A DNA stretch of 64,000 bases from Streptomyces sp. A012304 (GTDB taxonomy: Bacteria > Actinomycetota > Actinomycetes > Streptomycetales > Streptomycetaceae). A program made the translations under genes and the position numbers. Location: contig NZ_BQUN01000095.1 in the NCBI RefSeq assembly GCF_026008495.1, positions 146,583 through 210,582 on the forward strand, given 5' to 3'. The notes below the pieces were generated by a model. The model was given only the letters and a program-made list of their open reading frames with translations. It did not search any database and was not told the origin of the DNA. Below, piece after piece: positions 1-20,354 of the stretch (within the stretch, counting starts at the first letter, position 1; each line of letters starts with the position of its first letter).

Positions 1-3000
1 CGGATCCGCGAGGCCAGGGGGCGGCCGCCCAGGAGCGCGTGGACGACCCGGCGGCGGGGGCCCAGGTCCAGCGCGGCGCCCAGCCGGGCCTCGTCGACCG
101 TCCCGACCGGGCAGAGGGCGAGGTCGTGGCCCGCGGCCTCACCCGCGAGCAACTGGCCCATGTAGCCGGCCTCGAGCGTGGCGAGCCGTGTGGCCGTCTC
201 GCCGTAGAGGGGTTCGAGGGTGTCGAGATCCGCCACCAGGACCACGGCGAACGCCGCGCCGTGCGCGAGCGACCGGTTGGGGCCGGAGTCCGCGGTGGCG
301 GGCTCCCACGGTGTCTCGGAGACCCGGGTGAGGCGTCCGGCCGCGCCGTCGAGGAACCAGCTGCCCGCCAGGCCGTCCACCCTGCCGTCGGCGACCTGGA
401 GGTAGGTCTGCACGCCGTGGGCGCCGCCCGCGGAGGGGTACAGCCGCGTGCCGTCCTGGGATACGAGGAGGGCCAGCAGCCGTTCGAGGGCGTCGACGGG
501 CAGCGGTTCGGGCACGAAGTCGCGGTGGCTGCGTCGGCTGTGCAGGGACTCGGAGGCCGACACTGTCGGCAGGTCGCGCGTGGGTCCGGCGAGTTCCCGG
601 TGGCCCTGGCGTTGCTTCGCCCGGGCCCGCTCCCGCGGATCCAGCGTCACGGCGGGCCCGGCGTCCTCGGCGTGCAGCAGGGCCGACAGGCCGCGCACCG
701 TGGGGTTGGCGAACACGTCACGGACCGGCAGCCGCCTGCCCAGCCTGGTCTCCACGAGGGTGAGCATGCGGATGGCGAGCACGCTGTCGCCGCCCAGCAC
801 GAAGAAGTCGTCGTCGACCCCGGCGTCGGGCTGCCCCAGGACCTCACGGAAGAGGGCGAGCAGCGTGTCCGAGGCGGGTGTCGCCGCGGCGGGCGCCGGC
901 GCCACCTCCAGGGCCGTGCGGTCGACCTTGCCGTTCGCGGTGAGCGCGAGCGCGTCCACCAGGTGGATCTGCCGGGGCACATGGGCCTCGGGCAGGCGCT
1001 CGGTCAGATGGCGCCGCACGGACGCCTCGTCCGTCGCTCCCACGACGTGCGCCACGAGGTGGCGCTGTCCGGACGGGCCCCTGGGCGCGGTGACCGCGAC
1101 CTGCCGTACGTCGGGATGCTCCAGTACGGCTGCCTCGATCTCGCCGAGTTCGACGCGGTGCCCCCGGATCTTGACCTGTCCGTCCCGGCGGCCCAGGAAC
1201 TCGATCGTGCCGTCGGGGCGGAACCGTCCGAGGTCACCGGTCGCGTAGTAGGGCTCTCCGGTCCCGGGGTCGGTCCAGAACGCCGCCGCCGTGCGGGCGG
1301 GGTCCCCTCGGTAGCCGCGGGCGACGCCCGAGCCGGAGATGTGGATCTCCCCGGTGACCCACTCCGGCCGCGGAGCGCGGCGGCCGTCGAGGACGTGCAT
1401 GCCCTGGTTCCGCAGCGGACGCCCGTACGGCACGCTCGGCCACGTCGGATCGTGGTCGCCGATCTCGTGCGCGATCGACCAGATGGAACCCTCTGTCGCG
1501 CCGCCCAGGCTCACCACCCTGCACTCGGGTGCCACCGCCCTGATCCGGTCGGCGAGGGTGACGGGGATCCAGTCCCCGGACAGCAGCGCCAGGCGCAGGC
1601 CGGGCAGCTTGCGGCCCGTCGCCTCCAGGTGCTCGACGAGCATCTCGGCGAGGGCGGGCACGCTGTTCCAGACGGTGATGTCCTCGCCGGTCATACGGTC
1701 CGCCCAGGCGGCCGGGTCGCGGGAGGCCTCGGGGTGGACGACGGCGCCGCCGGACAGCCAGCTGCCGAAGAGGTCGAAGACGGAGAGATCGAAGTGCAGC
1801 CCGGACAGGCCGAGCACGCGATCGCCGTTCAGTTCGAACCGGTCGCAGATGTCGGCGAGCGTGTTGACGGCGGCCGCGTGGGGGATCTCCACGCCCTTGG
1901 GCGTCCCCGTCGATCCGGAGGTGAACAGGATGTACGCCAGGTCCTGCGGGCCGGCGAGGTCGGGCGGGGCGGCGAGCGGTGCCTCGCGGTCGTCGTCGGA
2001 CAGGGGGATCCGGGTCAGGCCGGACGCCCAGTCGGACGACGTGACCGCCCGGCGGGCGCCCGCGGTGCGCAGTACCGCGTCGATCCGGCGCTGCGGCCAG
2101 GCGGGGTCGATCGGGACGAACGCGCCGCCGGCGGCCATCACGCCCAGCGCCGCGGCGGCCTGGCGCCAGCCGTGGCGCGACTCGACGGCCACCACGTCGC
2201 CGACCGTGAGCCGGTCGTCCAGCAGCCGCCGGGTCACCGCGCCCGCCGCGGCGGCCAGGTGGCGCCGGGTGACCCGCTCGCCCTGCGGGGTCACCAGGGC
2301 GAGCGCGTCGGACACGTCGTCGGCGAGCAGTGTCCGGTGCAGCAGGGACGGGCCCGGCGCCGGCCAGGCGGTCGCCCCGTACGCGTCCCGGGTCCGCTGC
2401 TGGTCGGGGGGAAGCCCTGGGGTGGTGGTCGACCACTCGCCGCGCGCGATGCGGCGCAGCGTCGCCTCGAAGCGTTCCATCATGGCGTCGACGACTCCGG
2501 GGCGGAACAGCCCGTCCACGAAATCCCAGGTGCTGACCAGCGCGCCGTCCTCCTCGCGGACCTTGTGGTCGAGCCACACCTGCGAGGTCTGGGTCAGGGC
2601 GTAGGCCACCTCGCCCAGGCTGCCGCGCTGCGGGGCGTCGAGTCCGAGGGTGCTGGTGAACACCACCGGGAAGGTGTGCGGCCGGCCCAGGCGGCGCAGC
2701 GCCCGGACGCAGCGCACCGCGTCGTAGGCGTCGCTGTCGAGGGCTTCCCACAGGCGTCCCTGGAGGGTGGCGGCGAACTGTCCCAGGTCGTCGGCCGGTC
2801 CGGCCTCGACGAGCCGGGCGCTGGTGAAGTCGCCCACGACGAGGTCCACGTCGGGGTGGAGCGGAGGCCGGTCGAAGAAGGTGACGGCCAGCGCGAAGTC
2901 GGGTTCCTCCGCCCAGGCGCCGAGCACCCAGGCGAACGCGGAGAGCAGTGTGCCCGCCGGGGTCAGCCCGTGGGCCGTGCCGGCCTCGCGCACCGAGCGC

Positions 3001-6000
3001 CAGACGCTCGCGTCGAGCCGTAGCTCGCGCCGGTCGAACCGCACCGTGTCGAGTTGTTCGGGGTCGACGGCCAGGGGCAGCTGGGGGCCCGCCGGGAACG
3101 ACGCGGCGCGGGAGGCGAACTCCGCGTCCTCCCGTGTGCGGTCACGCCGGGCCAGGGCCAGGGCGAGGTCCCGGTAGGCAGGGCCGGGCGGCGGCAGCTC
3201 GCGCCCTTCGAGGAGGGTGATCAGCTCACGGGCCAGGAGATACACGCTGTGGGCGTCAGCGATGAGCGCCGGGACGCTGATGTGCACCCGGGCCCGGTCG
3301 TCCAGGCGTGAGACCCAGACGCGCACCAGTGGCCAGCTCGCCGGGTCCGGCCTGTGGTGGGAGCGCTCGGTGCGGCGGGTGGCGAGGGCGGACTCGGGCG
3401 CGCCCCTGAGGTCCTCCACCACGACGGGGAACTCGCCGGGGTCGGTGAGGACACGCTGGCGGCCGTCGGCGTCGAACACCGCGCGCAGCATGTCGTGCCG
3501 TCGGACCAGCGCGCGGAACGCGTCGACGAGCCGGTCCACGGGGACCGTCGTGTCGATCTCCACATAGCCCTGCGTGCCGACGCTGCCCAGGGCCATGTCG
3601 TCGCGTCCGCCGACCCAGTAGGCCTGCTGGAGTTCGGTGAGCGGGAACGGCTCCTCGGCGGCCGAGGGGTCCGCGACGAGGACCGCGGTGTCCTCGCGGG
3701 CCGGTTCGGCGTCCCGCAGCGCCACCTCCAGCGCCGCGACGGTCGGATGGTCGAACAGCGTGCGCAGCGGTACGTGGACCCGCAGCCGGTCCTCGATCCG
3801 CCGGCACAGGGTGATGGCGAGCAGGGAGTGGCCGCCCAGCGCGAAGAAGTCCGCGTCGGGGCCCGGTACGGGGACGCCCAGGACCTCTTCCCAGACGGCG
3901 GCCAGGGCGGCCTGCGCCGGGTTGTCGAGGGACCCCGCCTCCAGGGGGGACCACTCGAGGCTCGCGAGGGCCTTCCGGTCGAGCTTGCCGTGGGCGCTGA
4001 GCGGGAGGCGCGGCACGACGATCCAGCGGGACGGCAGGAAGGGCGCCGGCAGGGTCTGCGCGAGTTCGGCCGCCCATGTCTCGGCCTGGCGCGGGGCCGC
4101 CTGGGCGGCGCCGTCGCAGCCGGCGGTGGGCACGATCCACGCCTCGACGAGGTCGCCGTCGAGCCGGCAGGCCGCGACGTCGACGCCGGTCAGGGCCGAG
4201 AGGTGGGCGTCGATCTCCAGGAGCTGGACGCGGTGTCCGCGGACCTTGACCTGGTCGTCGAGCCGCCCGAGGTAGGCGAACCGGCCGTCGGGCAGCAGTT
4301 GTGCGCGGTCCCCGGTGCGGTAGCCGTCGGGCGTGAACGCGGGGTGGTCCGGGTGTCCGAGGTAGCCCTTGGCCAGCCCGGCGCCGGTGAGCACGAGTTC
4401 GCCGCTCTCCCCCGGCTCGGCGCACGTCCCGTCGGACAGCCGCCGGATCCAGGCTCCCGTCCCGGTGATCGGCCGTCCGATGGTGGGTTCCACCGGCTCG
4501 GTGTAGTCCTCGAAGAACGCGTTCGACGTGCTCTCGGTCGGTCCGTACATGTTGCAGACGCGTTCCACCTCGGTGAGGAGGTTCGCGAGCAGGTCGGACG
4601 GGAGCGCCTCACCGCCGAGGTTCACGGTGCGGACCGTGGCGGGGAGGGCTCCGGCGGCGAGCACCGCGCGCAGCGCGGACGGCACGGTGTAGACGAGACG
4701 GACGGGCGCGGGGGGCGGCTCCTCGACGAGCGCCACGATGTCCCGCATCACCACGACGGAGCCTGGCCCGGCCAGCGGCACGTACAGTCCGAAGACGGAC
4801 ATGTCGAAGCGGATCGGGGCGGTCAGCAGGGCGCCGGTCAGCTCGTCGTCGCGGAACGCGGTCCGGGCCCAGCCGATGAGCGCGCGCACACTGTCGTGTC
4901 CGACGGCCACGGGCTTGGGGACTCCGGTCGAGCCCGAGGTGAAGATGATGTAGGCGAGTTCCTTCCCGTAGGGCTCCTCGTGCCGCTCGGGGCCGTCCTG
5001 GAACGGGTCGAGCCGGGGCACCTCCAGGTCGGTGTCGGCGACGGCCAGCCGTACGTCGGCCAGGTCCAGTTCGAGACGGCGCCGGGCGGCCGGGACGCCC
5101 GCGTCGAGGGGCACCACGGTGCAGTCCGCGAGCAGCACGCCGTAGACCGCCACGAGCATGGCGCAGCCGGGAGGCACCTGGACGCCGACCCGGGACCCGG
5201 CGGGCACGCGAGCCCGGACGGCGGCCGCCAGCCGGCGCGCCGCCCCGAGGAGTTCGGCGCGGGTGAGCGTCCCGTCGGGGCCGGTGACGGCGGTGTCCGA
5301 GGGGTGCCGCACGGCGTGCTCGACGAAGGCGGCGAGCAGGTGCGGGCCCCGCGCGAGGACGGCCGTTGTCGGTTCGACGCGGGCGAGGGCCGGTGCCGTG
5401 GCGCCGACGAGACGGTGCAGGCTGTCGCGGACCGCGGCGGCGAGGCGAGCCGCCTCGTCGTCGGTGAAGAGGCCCGAGTCGACGTCGAGCTGGAGGGCGA
5501 GGCCGTCGGGGCCCTCGGTCGCCACGAGGGTGGCGGGGAAGCGGGCCTGGCCGCCGTCGAGTTCGAGCCGCCGCCACCGCGACGGCCCCTCGGACGCGAC
5601 CTCGGGCAGGTTCTGGTACAGCAGGGCCGCGTCGACGAGCGGGTCCGTGCCGGGCCGGTGTTCGGTGGCGTGCCGGGCCACGAGCCGGGCGTAGGGCACC
5701 TCGTGGTGCGCCAGCGCCTGGCGGGCCTGGTCGCGGACCGAGTCGAGGACGCCGTCCGAGGGGAGGCGCACCCGGAACGGCAGCAGGTTCACCAGGGGCC
5801 CGACGAGGCCTTCGAGTTCGTGACGGTCGCGATTGGCGTGGTGGAGCCCGACGAGGAAGTCGTCCTGGCCCGACCACCGGCCGAGGGCCTGGGCGAAGGC
5901 GGTGAGGACGACCTCGAAGCGGGTCGCCCCGGAGGAGCGGCACACGGCGCGCAGCGCCGGTTCCACGGCCGCGTCCAGCGGGACGGGGTGGACGCCGCGC

Positions 6001-9000
6001 CGGCCGTCGGCGACACCGCTGCCGAGCCTCAGCCGCGGCGGCAGGTCCCGCAGCGTCTCGTCCCACCAGCGGTCCTGTGCGTCCAGGTCGCCGCGGGCGA
6101 GGCGCTGTTCCGTCCAGGCGGCCCAGTCGCCGAGCTGGAGCGGCCGGCCGTCCGGGACACCGTCGAGCAGCTCACGCGCCAGGACGACGGTGGAGCTGCC
6201 GTCGGCGATGGCGTGGTGGCAGGCCAGGAGCAGCACATGGTGTTCGGGCCCCACGGTGAACAGCACCGCCCGCATCAGCGGTGCCCGGCGCAGGTCGAGC
6301 CCCTGGTCGAGGATCTCGCGGGCCTGACGCAGGGCGTCCGCCTCGCTGGTGACCGCCCGGGTCTCCAGGCCGACGGCGCGGTGGTCCCACACCACCTGCA
6401 CGACCCGTCCGTCGCGCTCGTCGAGGGAGGTGCGCAGCGCTTCGTGCCGTGCGCACAGCGCCGCCAGCCGGGAGCGCAGTTCCGCCGGGTCGAGCGGTCC
6501 CTCCCACCGGACGAGGGTGGGGATCATCCAGGTGCCCGGTGTGTCGGACAGCTGGTCGAGGACCCACAGCTGGGCCTGGAGGGGGGCCGCCGGCAGCACC
6601 GCCGACCTGGGTACCGCGCGGCGCACCGGGGCCTGGACCAGTTCGCCCAGCAGCTCGACGCCCGCCAGCACCTGGTCGTGGGGGACGCCGAAGTCGATCA
6701 GGCACGCCACCTCGTCGGCGCCGGCGGCGCGGAGTCCGGCGAGGCGGTCACGACATCGGTCGAGGTCGCCCACGAGTCCGCCGTGGTCGACCATGCGTTC
6801 GGCCGACCGGAGCGCGAGTGCGCGGGCGTCCGCCTCCGACGGGCGCAGCGCCTTGTCCGCGCCGCGCGCGTGGGCCTGTTGCAGCACGAGGTTGTTCCGC
6901 GCGTAGTCGGCGTAGGCCGTGACGGCGGCCGTGCGGGCTTCGCCGTCGTCCTTCCCGACGAGGGTGTGCGTCATCACGGTGACGCGTCCGCCCGGTCGGT
7001 CGCCGCGGGCCCGGCGGTACCGGGCGGCTCGTTCGGCGAGCTCGTCCAGGGACTTGTAGTTGAGATTGGTCAGGACGTGCAGCCCGTGCCGTCCGGCGAG
7101 TTCGAACGTCTCGGGTGACTGGGAGGTCAGCCACAGTGGCAGGTGCGGCTGCACGGGCCGCGGCCAGGTCCCCACGGTCACGTGCTCGCCGTCCCCGTCC
7201 GGGAGTTCCAGTGTCTCGCCCTCCCACAGTCTGCGCAGGGTGTCGATCTGCTGGAGCAGACGGTTCTTGCGCTCCGCGTAGGCCCCCCTGGCCAGTACGA
7301 AGTCACGGCGGTGCCAGCCGGAGGCGATGGCCAGGTCGACGCGGCCGTCGGAGAGCTGGTCCACGACCGCCCATTCCTCGGCGACGCGGATCGGGTCGTG
7401 CAGGGGCAGGACCACGCTCCCGGCCCTGAGCCTGAGGTTGCGGGTCCGGGCGGCGAGGTGCGCGGCGAGGACGGCGGGGTTGGGGAAGGCGCCGCCGAAC
7501 GCGTCGAAGTGGCGCTCCGGGGTCCATACGGCTTCCAGGCCCAGCTCGTCCGCGCGCAGGGCCGCCTCCATGAGGAGCCGGTAGGTGGCGGCCGGGTCGG
7601 CGGCGTGACCGGAGAAGAAGAAGAGGCTGAGGCGTGGGGTGTCGGCGGCGGGCGTGGGGCGGCTCGCGGGCTGAGCCCGCCAGTGCCGTTCGGCGCGGGG
7701 GACGGCTTCCGGGGCGGGCTGGGCGGGCGTCTCGGCCAGCGCCGCGACCAGCGCGAGCGGGGTGGGGTGGTCGAACAGCGACTGGAGCGGCACCGGTCGG
7801 GACAGCCGGTTCTCGAGTCGCCCCGCCACCCGGAGGGCGTCGAGGGAGTTGGCGCCCAGGTCGAACAGGCTGTCCTCGGGCCGTACGGCCGTGCCGACCA
7901 CCTCCGCGAAGGTGGCGAGGACCGTCGAGAGGACGGCGTCCGAGGGGCCGTCGGCGGCCGTGCCGGGGCGGGGGGAGCGGTCCGGTTCCCGCAGTCCGGC
8001 GCGGAGGGCCGCACGGTCGACCTTGCCGTTGGCCAGCAGCGGGAGCCGGTCCCGTACGTGGACGCCGGCCGGGACGAAGGCGCTGGGCAGCCGGGAGGCC
8101 AGGGCACGCATCAGTACGTCGCCGTCGAGGGTGGCGGGGGTCGCGAACGCGTGCAGGCGGACGTCCGTGCCGTCCTGGACCGCGAGCACTTCCGCGGCCG
8201 TCACGCCGGGCAGGCCGGCGAGGACGGCCCGGACCTCTCCGGGCTCGACCCGGACTCCCCCGATCTGCACCTGGTCGTCGACGCGTCCGACGACCTCGAT
8301 GCATCCGGAGGGCCGACGCCGGCCGCGGTCACCGGTGCGATAGCCGCGGCGTCCGTCCCAGGTCAGGAACCGGCCTCCGCCGTCGGGATCCCGGTGGTAC
8401 CCGAGGGCGAGGGCCTCGCCGGTGAGGACGATCTCCCCCTCGGCCCAGGGGTCGTCGGCCGGTTCCCCGTCGGCGCCGCGGATCCACACGTCGGTGTCCG
8501 CCACGGGAAGGCCGACCGGGACGCGCGCCACCTGGGCACCGCGCTCGGCGAACCACTGGAGCCCCGTGGTGCTCTCGCTGGGGCCGTACCCGTTGACGAG
8601 AACGCATCCGGGGGGCGCGGTGCGGGTGAAGAGGTCCACATCGGACGGGAGGACGGCCTCCCCGCCCAGCACCACGGCACGCAACCGCCCCGGCAGCCCT
8701 TCGGCCGCGAGCAGCCGGAACAGGCTGGGGGTGGTGTGCAGGACGGTGGTGTCGGGCAGCACGTCGTGGCGCAGGGCCCGCAGCCCATGGCGCCTGGGGG
8801 AACCGATCACGAGCGTGGCCCCGACCACGGACGCGGCGAAGATGTCCATCACGGCGGCGTCGAACGCGAAGGAGGCCGTCATGCAGATGCGGTCGGAGGG
8901 GCGCAGCCCTATGGAGGACGCGAAGCGCCGCGCGTGGGCCAGGACGCCGGAGTGGCTCTGCACGACGGCCTTCGGCTCGCCGGTGGTGCCGGAGGTGTGG

Positions 9001-10659
9001 AGCAGGTAGGCGATCGTGTCGGCGGCGGGCGGACCGGGAGGGCCGGTGACCGGTACGGGGCCGTCCGGGAGCGGTCGCGCGCCGGCATGGGCCATGCGTT
9101 CGGCGTGGCGGGGGTCGGTGCGGTCGAGCGGGACGTACGTCCGTCCGGCGCGCAGGCAGCCGAGCATCTGGGCGATGGTCCGCGCCCGGGTGTCCGCCAC
9201 CAGGGCGACGGGGCCGGCGGGCATGCCGTGGGCCAGGCGCGCGTAGCGCTCGGACTCGGCCAGGACGCGCTCCGCCGGCCAGTGGTCGTCGCCGTCGACG
9301 ATGGTGGGTCCCGCGGCCAGGATCGCCTCGACCAGGCTCCCGGCCGGTACGGGTGGTCCGCCGACGCGGGCGCGCAGGGCCCGCTGTTCGAGCAGCTCGC
9401 GCTGTCCGAGCAGCCGGGCGGCGTCGTCGTCCATGCCGTCGGCCAGCGTCACGAGCCACTCCGCGAACCGCTGGGCGAGCAGGTCCACGGTGGTGTCGGT
9501 GAATCCCCCGGGGGGTGTCGCGAGCCGCAGCTCGATGTCCTCGCCTGGGACGACCGCCACGACCAGCGGCACATCCGCCTGCTCGTCCACCGAGATGTGC
9601 CGGATGTCCAGCGGGGAGTCGCTGAGCACGGCCTGGTCCAGGGGATAGTTCTCGACGACGAGCACCGAGTCGGACGACGACAGACCGGCGGCCCGCGCCA
9701 CCTGGTCGAGCGGCGTCCAGCCGTGCCGCCGGTCGGTGACCAGCTCCTCCTGGACGCGTGTGAGCAGCGCGTGGACCGTCTCGCGCGGCTCGAACCGCAC
9801 CCGGGTGGCGACGGTGTTGACGAACATGCCGATCATGTCGTCCACGCCGGGCAGGTCCGCCGGACGGCCGGAGAACAGCGAGGCGAACGTGACGTCCCGG
9901 GTGGCGTCCGGCTCGGCGAGACAGGCGGCCCAGCCGACTGCGGCGAGGGTGCCGAGGGTGACGGCCCGGCTCCGGCAGGCGGCACGGACCCGGTCGGTCG
10001 CGTCCCGGCCGAGCCGGATCCTGCGCTCGCCGCCCGTTCCGCCGGTCTCGCCGCCGACCCGGGTGAAGGAGGCGCCGTCCAGCCGCGTCCGCCAGTGCTC
10101 TCGCGCGGGTGTCGGGTCGGCGGCGCGCGACCACCTGATGAACTCACGGAACGGCGCGGCCGGCGCCAGCCCGGTGGCGTCCCCGGTCAGGGCGGCGCGA
10201 TAGCGGTCGTCGACCTCCAGCAGCACCCGGCCGAGGCTCCAGCCGTCGAGCAGCAGATGGTGGAACGTCCAGATGAGCACGGCACGGTCGGGCAGCGGGA
10301 CCAGGACGAGACGGAAGAGCGGCGGCCGTGCGAGGTCGAACCCGCGGTCCCGCTCCGCCCGGGCGAGCGCGGCGATGTCCTGCTCGGCCCGCTCACGCCG
10401 GTCCTCCACGCGCCAGGGCAGGGGGAATTCGGCGTGCACGACCTGCTGGGGCTCGGAGAGCCCGGCATGGTGGAAGGTGCTCCTGAGCGCCGGGTGGCGG
10501 CGACACAGCTCGCTCCACGCCTGCCGCAGCGCCTCCGGGTCCGGACAGGCGCCGAACTCGATCCGCAGTTGCTCGACGTAGGCGCCGGACTCCGGTTCCA
10601 GCACCGCACGGACCAGCATGCCCTGCTGAAGCGGCGTGAGACCGTGAATGTCCTCGACC

Positions 10660-10667
<8 letters not shown>
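1..10667 (-). CDS. NRPS C-A-PCP-MOX-C-A-PCP-Cy-A(Cys)-PCP-Ox, partial
   Basis: The frame is open from ATG 10667 to the left edge, at least 3555 residues, so the C-terminus is missing. Domains in order: condensation (HHLLLDG near residue 135); adenylation (TSGTTGEPK near 553); carrier (LGANSLDAL near 934); an FMN-dependent luciferase-like monooxygenase (about 1005-1330, WTPERHFDAFGG); condensation (HHAIADG near 1483); adenylation; carrier (LGGHSL); heterocyclization (FPLTELQQAYWVG near 2340); adenylation; carrier (LGGDS); and a McbC/SagB-type oxidase (LYPSAGG). My eyeballed codes are DAMHVGGTG (unknown), DMFYNGMSN (unknown) and DLFNLSLIW (cysteine). Cy plus Ox predicts a thiazole. The opening LTPLQQGM and FHHLLLDGWS look like a D-C-L condensation domain, which fits the epimerase that ends the preceding NRPS. 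The first 8 bases overlap that gene. The Cy core motif has Pro for its first Asp. Confidence 0.93.
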
Positions 10668-19613
<8,946 letters not shown>

Positions 19614-19617
<4 letters not shown>

Positions 19618-20354
19618 AGCAGCCTCCGGAGGCATGCGCTTACGACCTGGTCGGCGACGGCTGGATCGTCCAGCACCGCCATGTGCCCTCCGGGATGACG
19701 GAACAGGTGCATGGCGTCCTTGGTGTGTGTCGCCCAGCGGTGGAGTCCGGCGTCGTCGAGGGCGTCGTCGACCCCGGCGAAGACGAGCAGGGGTATGTCG
19801 ATGGGCTGATCGGCCAGCGCGGGGAAGCTGTCCACCAGCGCCAGGTCGCCGCGCAGCGCCGGCAGGAAGAGCGCCAGGAACTCCGGCTGCTCCAGGATCT
19901 CCGGGGGCACGGCGCCCCAGCGCCGGTTGACCGCGAGCGCCAGTTCACGGTCCGGCAGACGGAGCAGATCGGCGTGCGTCTGCGCACCGCCGCCCGGCGC
20001 GATCTCCCCGGAGACCACCAGCGCGCGAGCCGTGCCGGGGGTCGCGGCGCACAGACCGTAGGCCAGGAGCGCGCCGAGGCTGTGCCCGAACACCACGGTG
20101 GGCAGCGGCGGCAGGGCCCGGACGGCTTCGGTCAGTCCGGCGAGCGCCTGCGCCGCCGAGGTCAGCGGTGGTTCCGCGAGCCGCGTCTCCCGCCCGGGCA
20201 GCCGCGCGACGCGCAGCTCCACCTCCTCGGGCAGTCGGGAACGCCAGCCGAACCACGCCGCCGTACCGCTCCCCGCGTGGGGCAGCACCAGCAGCCGCCT
20301 CGTGGCCGTGGTACCCGTCGCCGGTGCGGAGGGCAGCCAGACGTCCGCGTTCAT
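19614..20354 (-). CDS. Type II thioesterase of the NRPS cluster
   Basis: About 246 residues, the usual size for external editing thioesterases. The N-terminal LLVLPHAGSG loop and the nucleophile elbow GHSLGA place it in the alpha/beta-hydrolase TEII family, which clears misprimed or stalled carrier domains. ATG 20354 overlaps the mutase stop as ATGA, and its own stop overlaps the next start as GTGA, so it is translationally coupled on both sides. An in-frame GTG at 20372 would add six residues but has no better ribosome site. It is not the release thioesterase; the chain-releasing domain must lie beyond the window. Confidence 0.93.
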
